Shown: positions 1 through 6,976, numbered from the stretch's first letter. The stretch: DNA of 10,010 bases from RGIG8306 sp964566025 (GCA_964566025.1 CAZMHF010000042.1:1-10010), one strand, 5' to 3'. A program made the numbers and translations. Notes: a model not told the origin generated them from the letters alone.

Positions 1-13
1 ACGGTGGAGATGT

Positions 14-1414
14 TTACGAATTTTTGTGGGACAAAAGTACGCACGTCTCCACATGCCCCGTACATGGAAACATATCCATATACCTCACCCTCTCCACTTC
101 ATAACCATTTGCCATGAATTCTTCTAAATCTCTTGCCAGACTAGTCGGTTTGCATGAAATGTACACAATATGTGAAACACTATAAGCGATAATTTTCTTC
201 AATGCTTTTGGATGGATACCATCACGCGGTGGATCAACGATAATAAAATCTGGTTTCTCTTCAATTTCATCTAAAACCTTTAAAACATCACCAGCGATAA
301 AATCGCAATTTGTTATGCCATTTTGCAAGGCATTTTCCTTAGCAGCTTCAACTGCTTCAGCGACAATTTCGACACCAATAACTTTACTGGCAACAGATGA
401 TATAATCTGCGCAATCGTTCCTGTTCCACTATACAAATCATACACCACTTTATTGGTTGAATTCGTATCGGCGATAAAATCACATGCGATTTCATATAAT
501 TTTTCTGCGCCAAGTGAATTTGTTTGAAAGAAGGAAAATGGCGTGATTTTAAATGACAAATCAAGGAGCTTTTCATTGATATAATCACGACCAAAAATAA
601 TAGTGGTGGCATCGCTTTTTACGACATCTGCCAAGGAATCATTTAAAATGTGCAAAAAGCCTGTAATGCTTCCTTCAAGCGCTAAGTTTTGTAGTTTTAT
701 TGAGAGCTCCTCTAGACATAGTAGGTCTTCTAGAGGGTTTTGTTCTGGTTCATTTGAATGCGTTACTAGTGCAACCATTATTTCATTTGAATGAAAAGCC
801 TTTCGCACAAGCAAATGACGCAAAATACCTTCGTGGCGCATCTTGTGGTAGAAAGGAATCGCAAGCGGTGCAAAATGATCTAAGACACATTGTAAAATCA
901 AATTGAAATCAGGTGAAACAATTTGACACTTTGTGGTATTTACGATGTCGTACATGCTTCCCCGTTTATGAAGCCCCAATGCCAATGGGCCATCTTTATA
1001 TTCATCACCAAAGGAATATTCCATCTTATTTCGGTAGCCATTTTGGATGGGACTTGGAGCAATGCCCTCAATGATGTTGGGTGTTTTGCAAAATGGTTGT
1101 AGAATATCGCTTACCATCCCCTCTTTTAATGAAAGCTGTGTTTCATAAGGAATGTTTTGATATGTACAGCCGCCACAGGTCGCAAAATGCTCACAGTAGG
1201 AAGATGATGACGCATATTCCAGCGGTGACTTCTCAAGGACAGCAAGAAGGCGAGCTTCTGTTTTCCCTTTTCGCACCTTATTGACTTGAAGTTGGATTTT
1301 TTGCCCCGGAATGGCATTTTTGACAATGATAGGCCGATCCTCTATATGTAAAATCCCTTTGTTTGGAAAAGCAATTTTCTCGACGACTCCTTCGTAAATT
1401 GTACCCTTTTTCAC
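14..1414 (-). CDS. rlmD: 23S rRNA (uracil-C5)-methyltransferase, RlmD/RlmCD type (TrmA family)
   Basis: Predicted SAM-dependent enzyme that makes 5-methyluridine in 23S rRNA (U1939, and in Gram-positive RlmCD also U747). The 466-aa protein has an N-terminal TRAM-like beta domain (about 1-60) and a [4Fe-4S] cysteine set C74, C80, C83 and C163, spaced almost as in E. coli RumA. It also has SFFQTN (295-300), the SAM loop DLYSGTGTIA (326-335), DPPRDG (394-399), catalytic Cys421 in YISCKP, and HVET with general-base Glu456. Length and motifs are complete. The start is GTG at 1412-1414, preceded by AGAGGTGA about 5 nt upstream; no better ATG exists. The leader is interrupted by an IS element, so transcription probably depends on read-through from the promoter beyond it. 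The family call is firm; the exact target uridine is inferred, because paralogues in this family differ in site specificity. Confidence 0.9.
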   Translation of the reverse strand: MKKGTIYEGVVEKIAFPNKGILHIEDRPIIVKNAIPGQKIQLQVNKVRKGKTEARLLAVLEKSPLEYASSSSYCEHFATCGGCTYQNIPYETQLSLKEGMVSDILQPFCKTPNIIEGIAPSPIQNGYRNKMEYSFGDEYKDGPLALGLHKRGSMYDIVNTTKCQIVSPDFNLILQCVLDHFAPLAIPFYHKMRHEGILRHLLVRKAFHSNEIMVALVTHSNEPEQNPLEDLLCLEELSIKLQNLALEGSITGFLHILNDSLADVVKSDATTIIFGRDYINEKLLDLSFKITPFSFFQTNSLGAEKLYEIACDFIADTNSTNKVVYDLYSGTGTIAQIISSVASKVIGVEIVAEAVEAAKENALQNGITNCDFIAGDVLKVLDEIEEKPDFIIVDPPRDGIHPKALKKIIAYSVSHIVYISCKPTSLARDLEEFMANGYEVERVRYMDMFPCTGHVETCVLLSHKNS

Positions 1415-1441
1415 TTCTTCACCTCTTCTATGGTCATTCTA

Positions 1442-1590
1442 TTGACACTCCCACCACTAAAGTAGTGGGATTCTTGCTAACAGCCAAGTTGCTGGCAAAG
1501 GCGTACATTTCTGCCGCCTGTTGCAAGTTGAGGGTGTGTCATCACCCCTCCTAAAGCAGTGCATATAGCACTCTAGGCAGATTGTCTATT
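1442..1590 (-). ncRNA. Putative omegaRNA (reRNA) scaffold of the TnpB element
   Basis: The segment between the tnpB stop codon and the IS right end is non-coding and rich in small helices on the minus strand. These are GTGC/GCAC just after the stop, a GAGGG...CCCTC stem (about 1530-1550), a perfect AGGCG/CGCCT stem (about 1500-1521), nested TTGC-CAGC/GCTG-GCAA helices, and the terminal right-end hairpin. TnpB guide RNAs are known to come from this position, overlapping the 3' end of tnpB and ending at the IS right boundary, with the guide supplied by flanking DNA. The 5' end is approximate. The guide would continue past 1442 into the methyltransferase leader. No transcript evidence is available. 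Confidence 0.65.
1450..1469 (-). repeat. IS right-end hairpin
   Basis: Imperfect palindrome with 8-bp arms and a 4-nt loop (CCCACTAC TTTA GTGGTGGG on the minus strand, one G-T wobble). GAAT lies directly 5' of it and AGTGTCAA directly 3'. This is the layout expected for the right end of an IS605-type element. There is no T-tract, so it is not a rho-independent terminator for transcription towards the methyltransferase gene. Confidence 0.85.
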
Positions 1591-2703
1591 ACCAACAATC
1601 TCAGTTGAGTTGCAAATATTAATTGCACCAACGATGTCTCGGTGTTTCGTGTACCCACAATCACAAACATAGTTTCTGTCTTTAGCATGGTTTCTTTTAC
1701 CACACTTAGGACAAGTTTGGCTAGTGTAACTTGGATTTACAAAAACCACTCGAATACCTGCGAGCTTTGCTTTATATTCGATGAAACTAAGCAAACGGTA
1801 AAAACTCCAAGTATGAAGGCTATAGTTGTTTTTACGACTTATTCTTGTCGTCTTACGAATATTAGCAAGACTTTCTACTTTAATGACGGACACGCCTTTT
1901 TTTACAGCTTCGCTAACAATCGCTGCGCTTATCTTGTGGTCGATGTCTTTCATGATCCGTTGTTCCTTGTTATTAATACGAACAACGGCTTTTTGTTTCT
2001 TTTTAGTCTGAAGCTTCTTGCGTAAGTAACGATAGTGGCGACGTATATACTTGTTTCTACGGCCATTGCCATAGAACTTAACGTTACCATCTTCAGTATA
2101 GCTAACGGCGGGGCACTTGATTCCAAAATCAACACCCATAATTTTGCCATCCGACAAAATCTCTGGTTCCGTAACCTCGTAGGTGATCTGAGCGACGATG
2201 ACTCCACTTTTAACCACAAGACGCAAGGTTCCTAGTTTGCTTGTGAAAAACAAAGTCTTTTGTCTGTCGGTCATTGCTGTCGAGACTTCCAGACGTTTTG
2301 ACTTCCCGCTTATCAAGACGGGGAAGCTTAGATTCCCGTTCTCAAAAAATCTGAAATTTTGATTGTTAATGTAGCAACAAGGCTTTCTAAGTTCGGGCAG
2401 TTGTGGAGCAAAGACTCTAATGTCAGAACTCTTTTTCTTGAGCTGACGGTTTCTTTGGATCGCCTTGCGGCAAAACTTATAGTGCTTTGCAACAATCGAA
2501 CGAGCGTCTCTAGCAACTTGTCCGCGAATTGCGCTCGGCAATTCAGCACACACATCTTTAGAGCTATATTTCTTAATAGAGACGCCTCTAACTGCAATGC
2601 GAACTACGTCATTTACTGCTTTAATGTACTCAGACATTGTCTGTTCGACTAGCATCTTTTGTTCAACTGTTAGGTGTAGTTTAACTGTTTCTGTCAGTTG
2701 CAT
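1573..2703 (-). CDS. tnpB: TnpB RNA-guided endonuclease (IS200/IS605 accessory protein)
   Basis: A 376-aa TnpB, ancestor-type relative of Cas12. It uses an omegaRNA from the element's right end to cut DNA matching the guide next to a TAM, which favours IS retention. The N-terminal helical and beta wedge region spans about 1-180. RuvC-I is GVDFG with Asp192, RuvC-II is IKVESL with Glu277, and RuvC-III is HRDIVGAINI with Asp356. A zinc finger lies between RuvC-II and RuvC-III with CPKC (331-334) and CDC (347-349). All three catalytic acidic residues and four zinc ligands are present with no frameshift, so the enzyme looks active. The ATG has AAGGAG 7 nt upstream. I see no convincing promoter inside the element; the chromosomal TTGTGA/TATAAT promoter just outside the left end could drive it. 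Confidence 0.95.
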   Translation of the reverse strand: MQLTETVKLHLTVEQKMLVEQTMSEYIKAVNDVVRIAVRGVSIKKYSSKDVCAELPSAIRGQVARDARSIVAKHYKFCRKAIQRNRQLKKKSSDIRVFAPQLPELRKPCCYINNQNFRFFENGNLSFPVLISGKSKRLEVSTAMTDRQKTLFFTSKLGTLRLVVKSGVIVAQITYEVTEPEILSDGKIMGVDFGIKCPAVSYTEDGNVKFYGNGRRNKYIRRHYRYLRKKLQTKKKQKAVVRINNKEQRIMKDIDHKISAAIVSEAVKKGVSVIKVESLANIRKTTRISRKNNYSLHTWSFYRLLSFIEYKAKLAGIRVVFVNPSYTSQTCPKCGKRNHAKDRNYVCDCGYTKHRDIVGAINICNSTEIVGNRQSA

Positions 2704-2760
2704 AGAAACACTCCTTTCTCCGCTTATAGTAGGTGATTATTGTTTATTAGAGGCTTTCAT

Positions 2761-2780
2761 CCCACGGTTAAAACCGTGGG
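2761..2780 (-). repeat. IS left-end hairpin
   Basis: Perfect palindrome CCCACGG TTTTAA CCGTGGG, 5' of tnpB on the minus strand. It is preceded by GCGGGAAAA, with AAAA immediately at the hairpin foot where the left guide tetranucleotide sits in IS608. It shares the CCCAC...GTGGG stem base with the right-end hairpin, as expected if one TnpA recognises both. Confidence 0.85.
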
Positions 2781-2829
2781 TTTTCCCGCCTCGTAGTTAT
2801 AATATAAATCGAATGGAATTTCTTTTTTT

Positions 2830-2858
2830 ATTATAGCCTAACCATGGCATTTTCACAA
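2830..2858 (-). promoter_or_regulatory. SigA promoter, original rlmD promoter now feeding the IS
   Basis: On the minus strand, TTGTGA (2858-2853), a 17-nt spacer and a perfect TATAAT (2835-2830). Removing the IS would place the -10 box about 50 nt before the methyltransferase GTG start, a normal leader length. This identifies it as the probable native promoter. It now lies outside the IS left end and points into tnpB. Confidence 0.75.
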
Positions 2859-2875
2859 GAACAAACGATACGAGG

Positions 2876-2904
2876 TTGCATTTTTTGCGACACTTCACTA
2901 TAAT
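2876..2904 (+). promoter_or_regulatory. SigA promoter of the queuosine-precursor transporter operon
   Basis: TTGCAT (2876-2881), 17-nt spacer, perfect TATAAT (2899-2904). A start near 2911 gives a leader of about 80 nt containing the riboswitch. The -35 box is only 17 bp from the -35 box of the divergent promoter, so the two polymerases may compete. Confidence 0.75.
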
Positions 2905-2944
2905 GGGATTTACGCGGTTTCTTATAATGAAAACGACGATAATT

Positions 2945-2980
2945 GCCTGTGCCAGAACACCAGGCTAATAAAACTGGAGG
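2945..2980 (+). promoter_or_regulatory. preQ1-I (queuosine precursor) riboswitch, translational type
   Basis: H-type pseudoknot read directly from sequence. P1 is GCCTG (2945-2949) with CAGGC (2961-2965). The loop contains CCAG (2952-2955), which pairs with CTGG (2974-2977) to form P2. The connecting loop is A-rich, TAATAAAA (2966-2973). The base before the 3' strand of P1 is C2960, the position that recognises preQ1 in the B. subtilis and T. tengcongensis aptamers. P2 takes up the first two G's of the GGAGG ribosome binding site (2976-2980), so ligand binding should hide the site and lower translation of the transporter at 2990. The identity is supported by the downstream gene. Confidence 0.85.
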
Positions 2981-2989
2981 TTTATTTTT

Positions 2990-3712
2990 ATGAACGAATT
3001 TTTAATTATTGCAAGCCTTTTTATCTACTTTGGATTGGCCGTCCTCTCTTACAAGTTATTAGGACGAGTTGGCATTTACTGCTTTACCGTATTTGCTTCT
3101 ATTGCTGCCAATATTGAGGTACTTATCCTTGTGAATGCGTTTTCGATGGATATGACATTGGGAAATGTCTTATTTGCGACAACCTTTACATGTACCGAAA
3201 TCCTTAGTGAGATGGAAGGAAAAGAGCATGCAAAACGAGCGGTATGGATTGGCATTGCTTCATCATCTGTATTTATGCTTCTAACGCAATCATGGTTTTG
3301 GTATACGCCAGCAAGTGGCGATACGGTTTCCGAAGCGATGCGAACCGTTTTTGCCAACTCGCCTAGAGTCATATTCTCAAGCTTAGTAGTGTATGGCATT
3401 TGCCAAATGGTGCAAGTTTCCATCTACTCATTGGTATGGAAGCTACAAAATCATAGCCAAAAGGGACTATGGATACGCTCAAACATTGCCACACTGATTG
3501 CACAAATTGTCAACACCGCACTATTTACGATATTTGCTTTCTGGGGAATTTACAATGCGTCAACGATTGGCGACATTATTATTACAAGCTATGCCATTTT
3601 TATTGTCACATCGCTTTGGGATACGCCTGTATTATATTTTGCAAGAAAGACATGCCAGAAGAATGGCATTTTGCTTCCTAAAATAACAGCCGAACAACCA
3701 TCGACTAACTAA
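2990..3712 (+). CDS. Queuosine precursor transporter, YhhQ/DUF165 (vitamin uptake-like) family
   Basis: Predicted integral membrane carrier that takes up preQ1/preQ0 or queuine for synthesis of queuosine in tRNA. The 240-aa protein has about six to seven hydrophobic segments (roughly 5-24, 30-52, 57-70, 83-103, 126-150, 165-186 and 195-217). The family-typical stretch WIRSN...AQIVNTALFTIFAFWG lies at 161-186. An acidic TCTEILSE segment at 67-74 matches the conserved loop after the third segment. The ATG lies 9 nt after GGAGG. The preQ1-I pseudoknot directly upstream supports the substrate independently. The 3' neighbour starts 14 nt downstream. Family assignment is firm; which precursor is carried is not decided by sequence. 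The position often filled by Asp in E. coli-type YhhQ (Q-[LI]-x-D) is Asn175 here. Confidence 0.88.
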   Translation: MNEFLIIASLFIYFGLAVLSYKLLGRVGIYCFTVFASIAANIEVLILVNAFSMDMTLGNVLFATTFTCTEILSEMEGKEHAKRAVWIGIASSSVFMLLTQSWFWYTPASGDTVSEAMRTVFANSPRVIFSSLVVYGICQMVQVSIYSLVWKLQNHSQKGLWIRSNIATLIAQIVNTALFTIFAFWGIYNASTIGDIIITSYAIFIVTSLWDTPVLYFARKTCQKNGILLPKITAEQPSTN

Positions 3713-3726
3713 ACGAGGTATACAAT

Positions 3727-5229
3727 ATGGTTCAAACATCTGCCGTTTTTTCTGATTATATGGTATTGCAACGTGAAAAACCTATTCGCGTTTTTGGCAC
3801 CGCTAATACACCCTCTGTAACCGTTTCATTTCGTGATGTAACCGTTACAACCCCTGTAGCAGATGGCATTTGGTGCGCCACTCTCCCGCCTCAAATTTCT
3901 GGCAACGAGGAGGAGATGCTTATAACAGACGGTACGATGACGATTCATTTTCGCCATATCGCTGTTGGTGAGGTATGGCTTGCAGGTGGTCAATCCAATA
4001 TGGAATGGCAAATACAGCAAGCAAATGACCCACAAGAATTATTGGATGAGATCATTTCTAAACAGCGCATTCGCTACTATCAACCACCAAAAGATGCCGT
4101 TTTACAAAATGTAGAACAGCTCGAAGGCGAAAGCATGTGGCAATTGCCCACTCAAGAAAATGCTATCGCATGGAGTGCTGTAGCTTCTCATTTTGCCAAT
4201 ATGCTATCCGACGAGCTTGATCTTGTCGTTGGTATTTTAAATTGCAATTGGGGAGGAACTTCGGCAAGTGCCTGGGTTAGTACTAAGGCTCTTTTAGAAA
4301 CCCCCGCTCTCCAAACCTATTTGGATGATTATACGGATGCGACAAAGGGAAAGACAGATGCCGAATTGATTCAGGCATTTGACGAATACAAAGAATATGA
4401 GAAGCACTTCAATGAACAAATAGCCATTTGCTATCAAAATGATCCTGAAATGACTTGGGAAAAAGCGATTTCCATTTGTGGCGAAAGTCGCTGGCCTGGT
4501 CCAATGGGGCCAACACATCATTTCCGTCCTGGTGGACTTTATACGACTATGCTTAGCCGATTGGCACCCTACACTTTACGCGGTTTTATTTATTACCAAG
4601 GCGAAAGTGATGACCATAAGCCACATATTTATGATCAGTTATTAACAACTCTTATTAAAACTTGGCGCAGCGATTTTTGCGATGATACGCTTACCTTCTT
4701 GATCGTCATGCTCCCTATGTTCAAGTATGAGGCAGATCCGGATACTAAAAGCTGGTGTTATATTAGAGAAGCACAACTAAAGGTTTCTAAAACCGTACCG
4801 AATACAGGCATTGCTGTTATTTTGGAGCTTGGTGAATACAATGACATTCATCCAAAAGATAAGAAACCCGTAGCAAAGCGACTTTTCTTGCAAGCGCTCC
4901 ATCATGCTTACCACAAAAAAGTTGATGCATTTGCACCAATTTTAGATGCGATTATCTTTGATGGAAATAAGGCGATTGTTGATTTTTGCTATGCCGATGG
5001 AGGGTTATATAGCAAGACTAAAGAAATTCATGGCTTCGAGCTAGCTGGTATCGACCATATCTTTTTGCCTGCAAAAGCAACCATTGTTGGGGAGCAAATC
5101 TTTTTACAAAATGAAGCGATTGAGCATCCCCTTTATGCACGTTATGATTGGACGAACTACACGATTCCATCTATTTTTAGCAAGAAGACGAATTTTCCTC
5201 TTGTACCATTTCGAAATGATACCGATTAA
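3727..5229 (+). CDS. Sialate O-acetylesterase-like carbohydrate esterase (SASA/SGNH family)
   Basis: Predicted serine esterase that removes acetyl groups from sugars, classically 9-O-acetyl sialic acid; related members act on plant polysaccharides. The 500-aa protein begins with a beta domain bearing FSDYMVLQREKPIRVFG. The SGNH core follows: block I GGQSNMEW with nucleophile Ser90, NWGGTSASAW (174-183), YYQGESD (289-295), and DIHPKDK (373-379) with Asp373 and His376-region catalytic residues. There is no signal peptide or membrane segment, so it should act in the cytoplasm on imported, small substrates. GAGGT lies 7 nt before ATG 3727; the internal Met12 has no comparable site. No promoter is visible in the 14-nt gap, so it probably shares the riboswitch-led transcript. 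Family firm; natural substrate unknown. Confidence 0.88.
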   Translation: MVQTSAVFSDYMVLQREKPIRVFGTANTPSVTVSFRDVTVTTPVADGIWCATLPPQISGNEEEMLITDGTMTIHFRHIAVGEVWLAGGQSNMEWQIQQANDPQELLDEIISKQRIRYYQPPKDAVLQNVEQLEGESMWQLPTQENAIAWSAVASHFANMLSDELDLVVGILNCNWGGTSASAWVSTKALLETPALQTYLDDYTDATKGKTDAELIQAFDEYKEYEKHFNEQIAICYQNDPEMTWEKAISICGESRWPGPMGPTHHFRPGGLYTTMLSRLAPYTLRGFIYYQGESDDHKPHIYDQLLTTLIKTWRSDFCDDTLTFLIVMLPMFKYEADPDTKSWCYIREAQLKVSKTVPNTGIAVILELGEYNDIHPKDKKPVAKRLFLQALHHAYHKKVDAFAPILDAIIFDGNKAIVDFCYADGGLYSKTKEIHGFELAGIDHIFLPAKATIVGEQIFLQNEAIEHPLYARYDWTNYTIPSIFSKKTNFPLVPFRNDTD

Positions 5230-5240
5230 TCACCATCAAA

Positions 5241-5277
5241 AAGGCTTATCGCAAAACAAAGCGATAAGCCTTTTTTT
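5241..5277. terminator. Bidirectional rho-independent terminator
   Basis: A perfect 12-bp stem, AAGGCTTATCGC (5241-5252) with its complement at 5261-5272 around an 8-nt loop. It is followed by seven T's on the plus strand and preceded by five A's, giving a T-tract on the minus strand. It lies 11 nt after the esterase stop and directly after the convergent kinase stop, so it ends both units. Confidence 0.93.
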
Positions 5278-6864
5278 CTAAAAATAATATTGTGCCAATC
5301 TTTCTAATTGAATAGCCTCTTTGTAGGATTGCATAAAGGAATGAAAACGTAGTGAATCTTCAAAATCTGGTTCTATCGTTTCACTTTGTACCTCTTTAAA
5401 TATTTGATTTTCCAAGTAGCTTGCTAATTCTTCTTTTTCCTTTTTGCTCACGCAATAGTCAGCCAATAACGCCATACCCCAAGCACCGCCTTCTCCCGCC
5501 GTTTCCATAACGGACACAGGAGTTTTAAGTGCGCCTGCCATCAATTTTTGCGCCACTATCTTTGTTTTGAACAAACCACCATGAGCCATCAATTTATTTA
5601 CGACAACGCCTTCTTGTTCAAGAATATCCATACCCAGCTTTAGTGTTGCCATCGCTGAATATAAATGTGTGCGCATAAAATTGGCTAATGAAAAGTTTGC
5701 ATCTGGTGTACGTATAAATAATGGTCGTCCTTCTTCAACGTGTGTGATTGGCTCTCCTGAATAATAATTGTAGGACATCAATCCACCACAATTGACATCA
5801 CCCTCTAACGCCTTGTGATATAGCGTTTCGTAAATTGTATCCATATCGGTTTTGCCACCAAGAGCCTCATGTGCCTCTTTTAGTAGGTTCACCCATGCAT
5901 TCAAATCAGAGGTGCAATTATTGCAATGAACCATCGCTACTGGCTTTCCGTCTGGCGTTGTCACCATATCAATTTCTGTATGAACTTCATCAAGTCCCTT
6001 ATCCAACACAATCATCGCAAAAATCGATGTGCCAGCCGATACATTTCCTGTATAAGAGGCAATACTATTTGTGGCAACCATACCTGTTCCTGCATCGCCT
6101 TCTGGTGGGCAAAGAGGAATCCCTGCTTGCAACGCTTCTGTTGGATCAATTAAGCTAGCGCCCTCTTTTGTCAAGATGCCAGCCACTTCTCCTGCCGATT
6201 TTACAGTAGGTAAAATCTCGTTTATTCGCCAACTAACATTGTGAGAACGAACAAGTTCATCGAATGTGTTTAGCATAGTTGTATCGTATTGGTTTGTCGT
6301 ACTGTCAATCGGAAACATCCCTGCGGCATCACCAATACCAAGCACCTTTTCACCAGTCAATTTCCAATGAATATAACCTGCTAAGGTTGTCATATAGTGA
6401 ATTCTTGCGACATGCTCCTCTTGATTTAAAATCGCTTGATACAAATGGGCAATACTCCAGCGTTGTGGAATATTAAACGAAAATGCTTCTGTCAAATCAT
6501 CTGCCGCTTGTTGCGTCATGGTATTGCGCCATGTTCGAAATGGTACGAGCAATTGGTCTTCTGTATCAAATGCAAGGTATCCATGCATCATCGCCGAAAC
6601 ACCCATCGCACGAAGTGAGCAAATCTTCGCATCATATTTGTCTTTTACATCTTCACATAAATTCGCGTATGCACCTTGCAAACCTTTTTCTATTTCTTCG
6701 ATATGATATGTCCATATATCATTTTCCAAACGGTTTTCCCACGAAAAACTGCCCTGTGCAATCGGCTCGTGATTCTTTCCGATTAAAACTGCCTTAATAC
6801 GTGTTGAACCAAATTCAACACCTAGTACTGCCTTGCCATTTTCAATATACTCTTTATAGTTCAT
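5278..6864 (-). CDS. FGGY-family carbohydrate kinase (xylulokinase/ribulokinase-like)
   Basis: Predicted ATP-dependent sugar kinase, probably acting on a pentulose or related ketose. The 528-aa protein has the two-domain FGGY fold. The N-terminal phosphate-binding motif is GVEFGSTRIKAVLI (15-28). A substrate-site motif MMHGYL (92-97) resembles QMHG of xylulokinases. Catalytic-region GDAGTGM (256-262) contains the likely base Asp257. The C-terminal ATP motif is HGGLFKTK (428-435), followed by ETAGEGGAWGMA (454-465). It is slightly longer than E. coli XylB (about 484 aa) and closer in size to ribulokinases. Its start ATG has AAAGG about 8 nt upstream and a good promoter. No isomerase, epimerase or sugar transporter lies in the window, so the substrate cannot be read from context. 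It ends at a terminator shared with the convergent esterase gene. Confidence 0.87.
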   Translation of the reverse strand: MNYKEYIENGKAVLGVEFGSTRIKAVLIGKNHEPIAQGSFSWENRLENDIWTYHIEEIEKGLQGAYANLCEDVKDKYDAKICSLRAMGVSAMMHGYLAFDTEDQLLVPFRTWRNTMTQQAADDLTEAFSFNIPQRWSIAHLYQAILNQEEHVARIHYMTTLAGYIHWKLTGEKVLGIGDAAGMFPIDSTTNQYDTTMLNTFDELVRSHNVSWRINEILPTVKSAGEVAGILTKEGASLIDPTEALQAGIPLCPPEGDAGTGMVATNSIASYTGNVSAGTSIFAMIVLDKGLDEVHTEIDMVTTPDGKPVAMVHCNNCTSDLNAWVNLLKEAHEALGGKTDMDTIYETLYHKALEGDVNCGGLMSYNYYSGEPITHVEEGRPLFIRTPDANFSLANFMRTHLYSAMATLKLGMDILEQEGVVVNKLMAHGGLFKTKIVAQKLMAGALKTPVSVMETAGEGGAWGMALLADYCVSKKEKEELASYLENQIFKEVQSETIEPDFEDSLRFHSFMQSYKEAIQLERLAQYYF

Positions 6865-6899
6865 GCTTCTTGCCTTTCTGCTTTTTCTAAATTGCCTTT

Positions 6900-6928
6900 A
6901 CTATATCATATGTTTTTTATTGTGACAA
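6900..6928 (-). promoter_or_regulatory. SigA promoter of the FGGY kinase gene
   Basis: On the minus strand, TTGTCA (6928-6923), a 17-nt spacer and TATAGT (6905-6900), 35 nt before the kinase start codon. No catabolite-response (cre) box was recognised around it. Confidence 0.7.
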
Positions 6929-6976
6929 TAGACTTCCTGACGAATATTTTGTTTCTCCTTGGTTGACTTTTTCTAC

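Larger units (their letters stand above)
1442..2798 (-). mobile_element. IS200/IS605-superfamily element, tnpB only (no tnpA)
   Basis: A single-stranded-transposition type IS carrying only tnpB. It has subterminal imperfect hairpins instead of inverted terminal repeats: the left hairpin at 2761-2780 and the right hairpin at 1450-1469. On the minus strand the tetranucleotide just 5' of the right hairpin is GAAT, and the element appears to end in TCAA (1445-1442). These match the right-end guide and cleavage signals known from IS608. The left hairpin is preceded by AAAA, and TTAT occurs at 2802-2799 and again at 2807-2804, so the left boundary is 2798 or 2803. There is no room for a TnpA Y1 transposase (only about 95 nt between the tnpB start and the left end), so movement would need TnpA in trans. 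The insertion lies between the promoter and coding region of the rRNA methyltransferase gene. No target duplication is expected for this family. Confidence 0.85.

Noticed and set aside
14..1414. TrmA (tRNA m5U54 methyltransferase) as identity of the first gene
   Set aside because: TrmA lacks the TRAM domain and the four-cysteine Fe-S site, both present here, and Gram-positive bacteria usually use TrmFO for U54.
1642..2025. Open frame on the plus strand antisense to tnpB
   Set aside because: It is a shadow of the tnpB coding sequence with no recognisable motifs or ribosome binding site.
2761..2784. Left-end hairpin plus TTTT as a plus-strand terminator
   Set aside because: No gene on the plus strand leads into it, the T-run is only four, and it is explained as the IS left end.
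2704..2798. TnpA transposase or remnant upstream of tnpB
   Set aside because: Only about 95 nt lie between the tnpB start and the left end, with no reading frame showing Y1 HUH or tyrosine motifs.
2923..2928. Second TATAAT in the transporter leader as a promoter
   Set aside because: The hexamer 17 nt upstream (ATAATG) is a poor -35, while TTGCAT-N17-TATAAT lies just before it. A start from the second box would still precede the aptamer but is less supported.
5835..6158. Open frame on the plus strand antisense to the FGGY kinase
   Set aside because: The kinase frame is full length with all motifs; the antisense frame has no family features.
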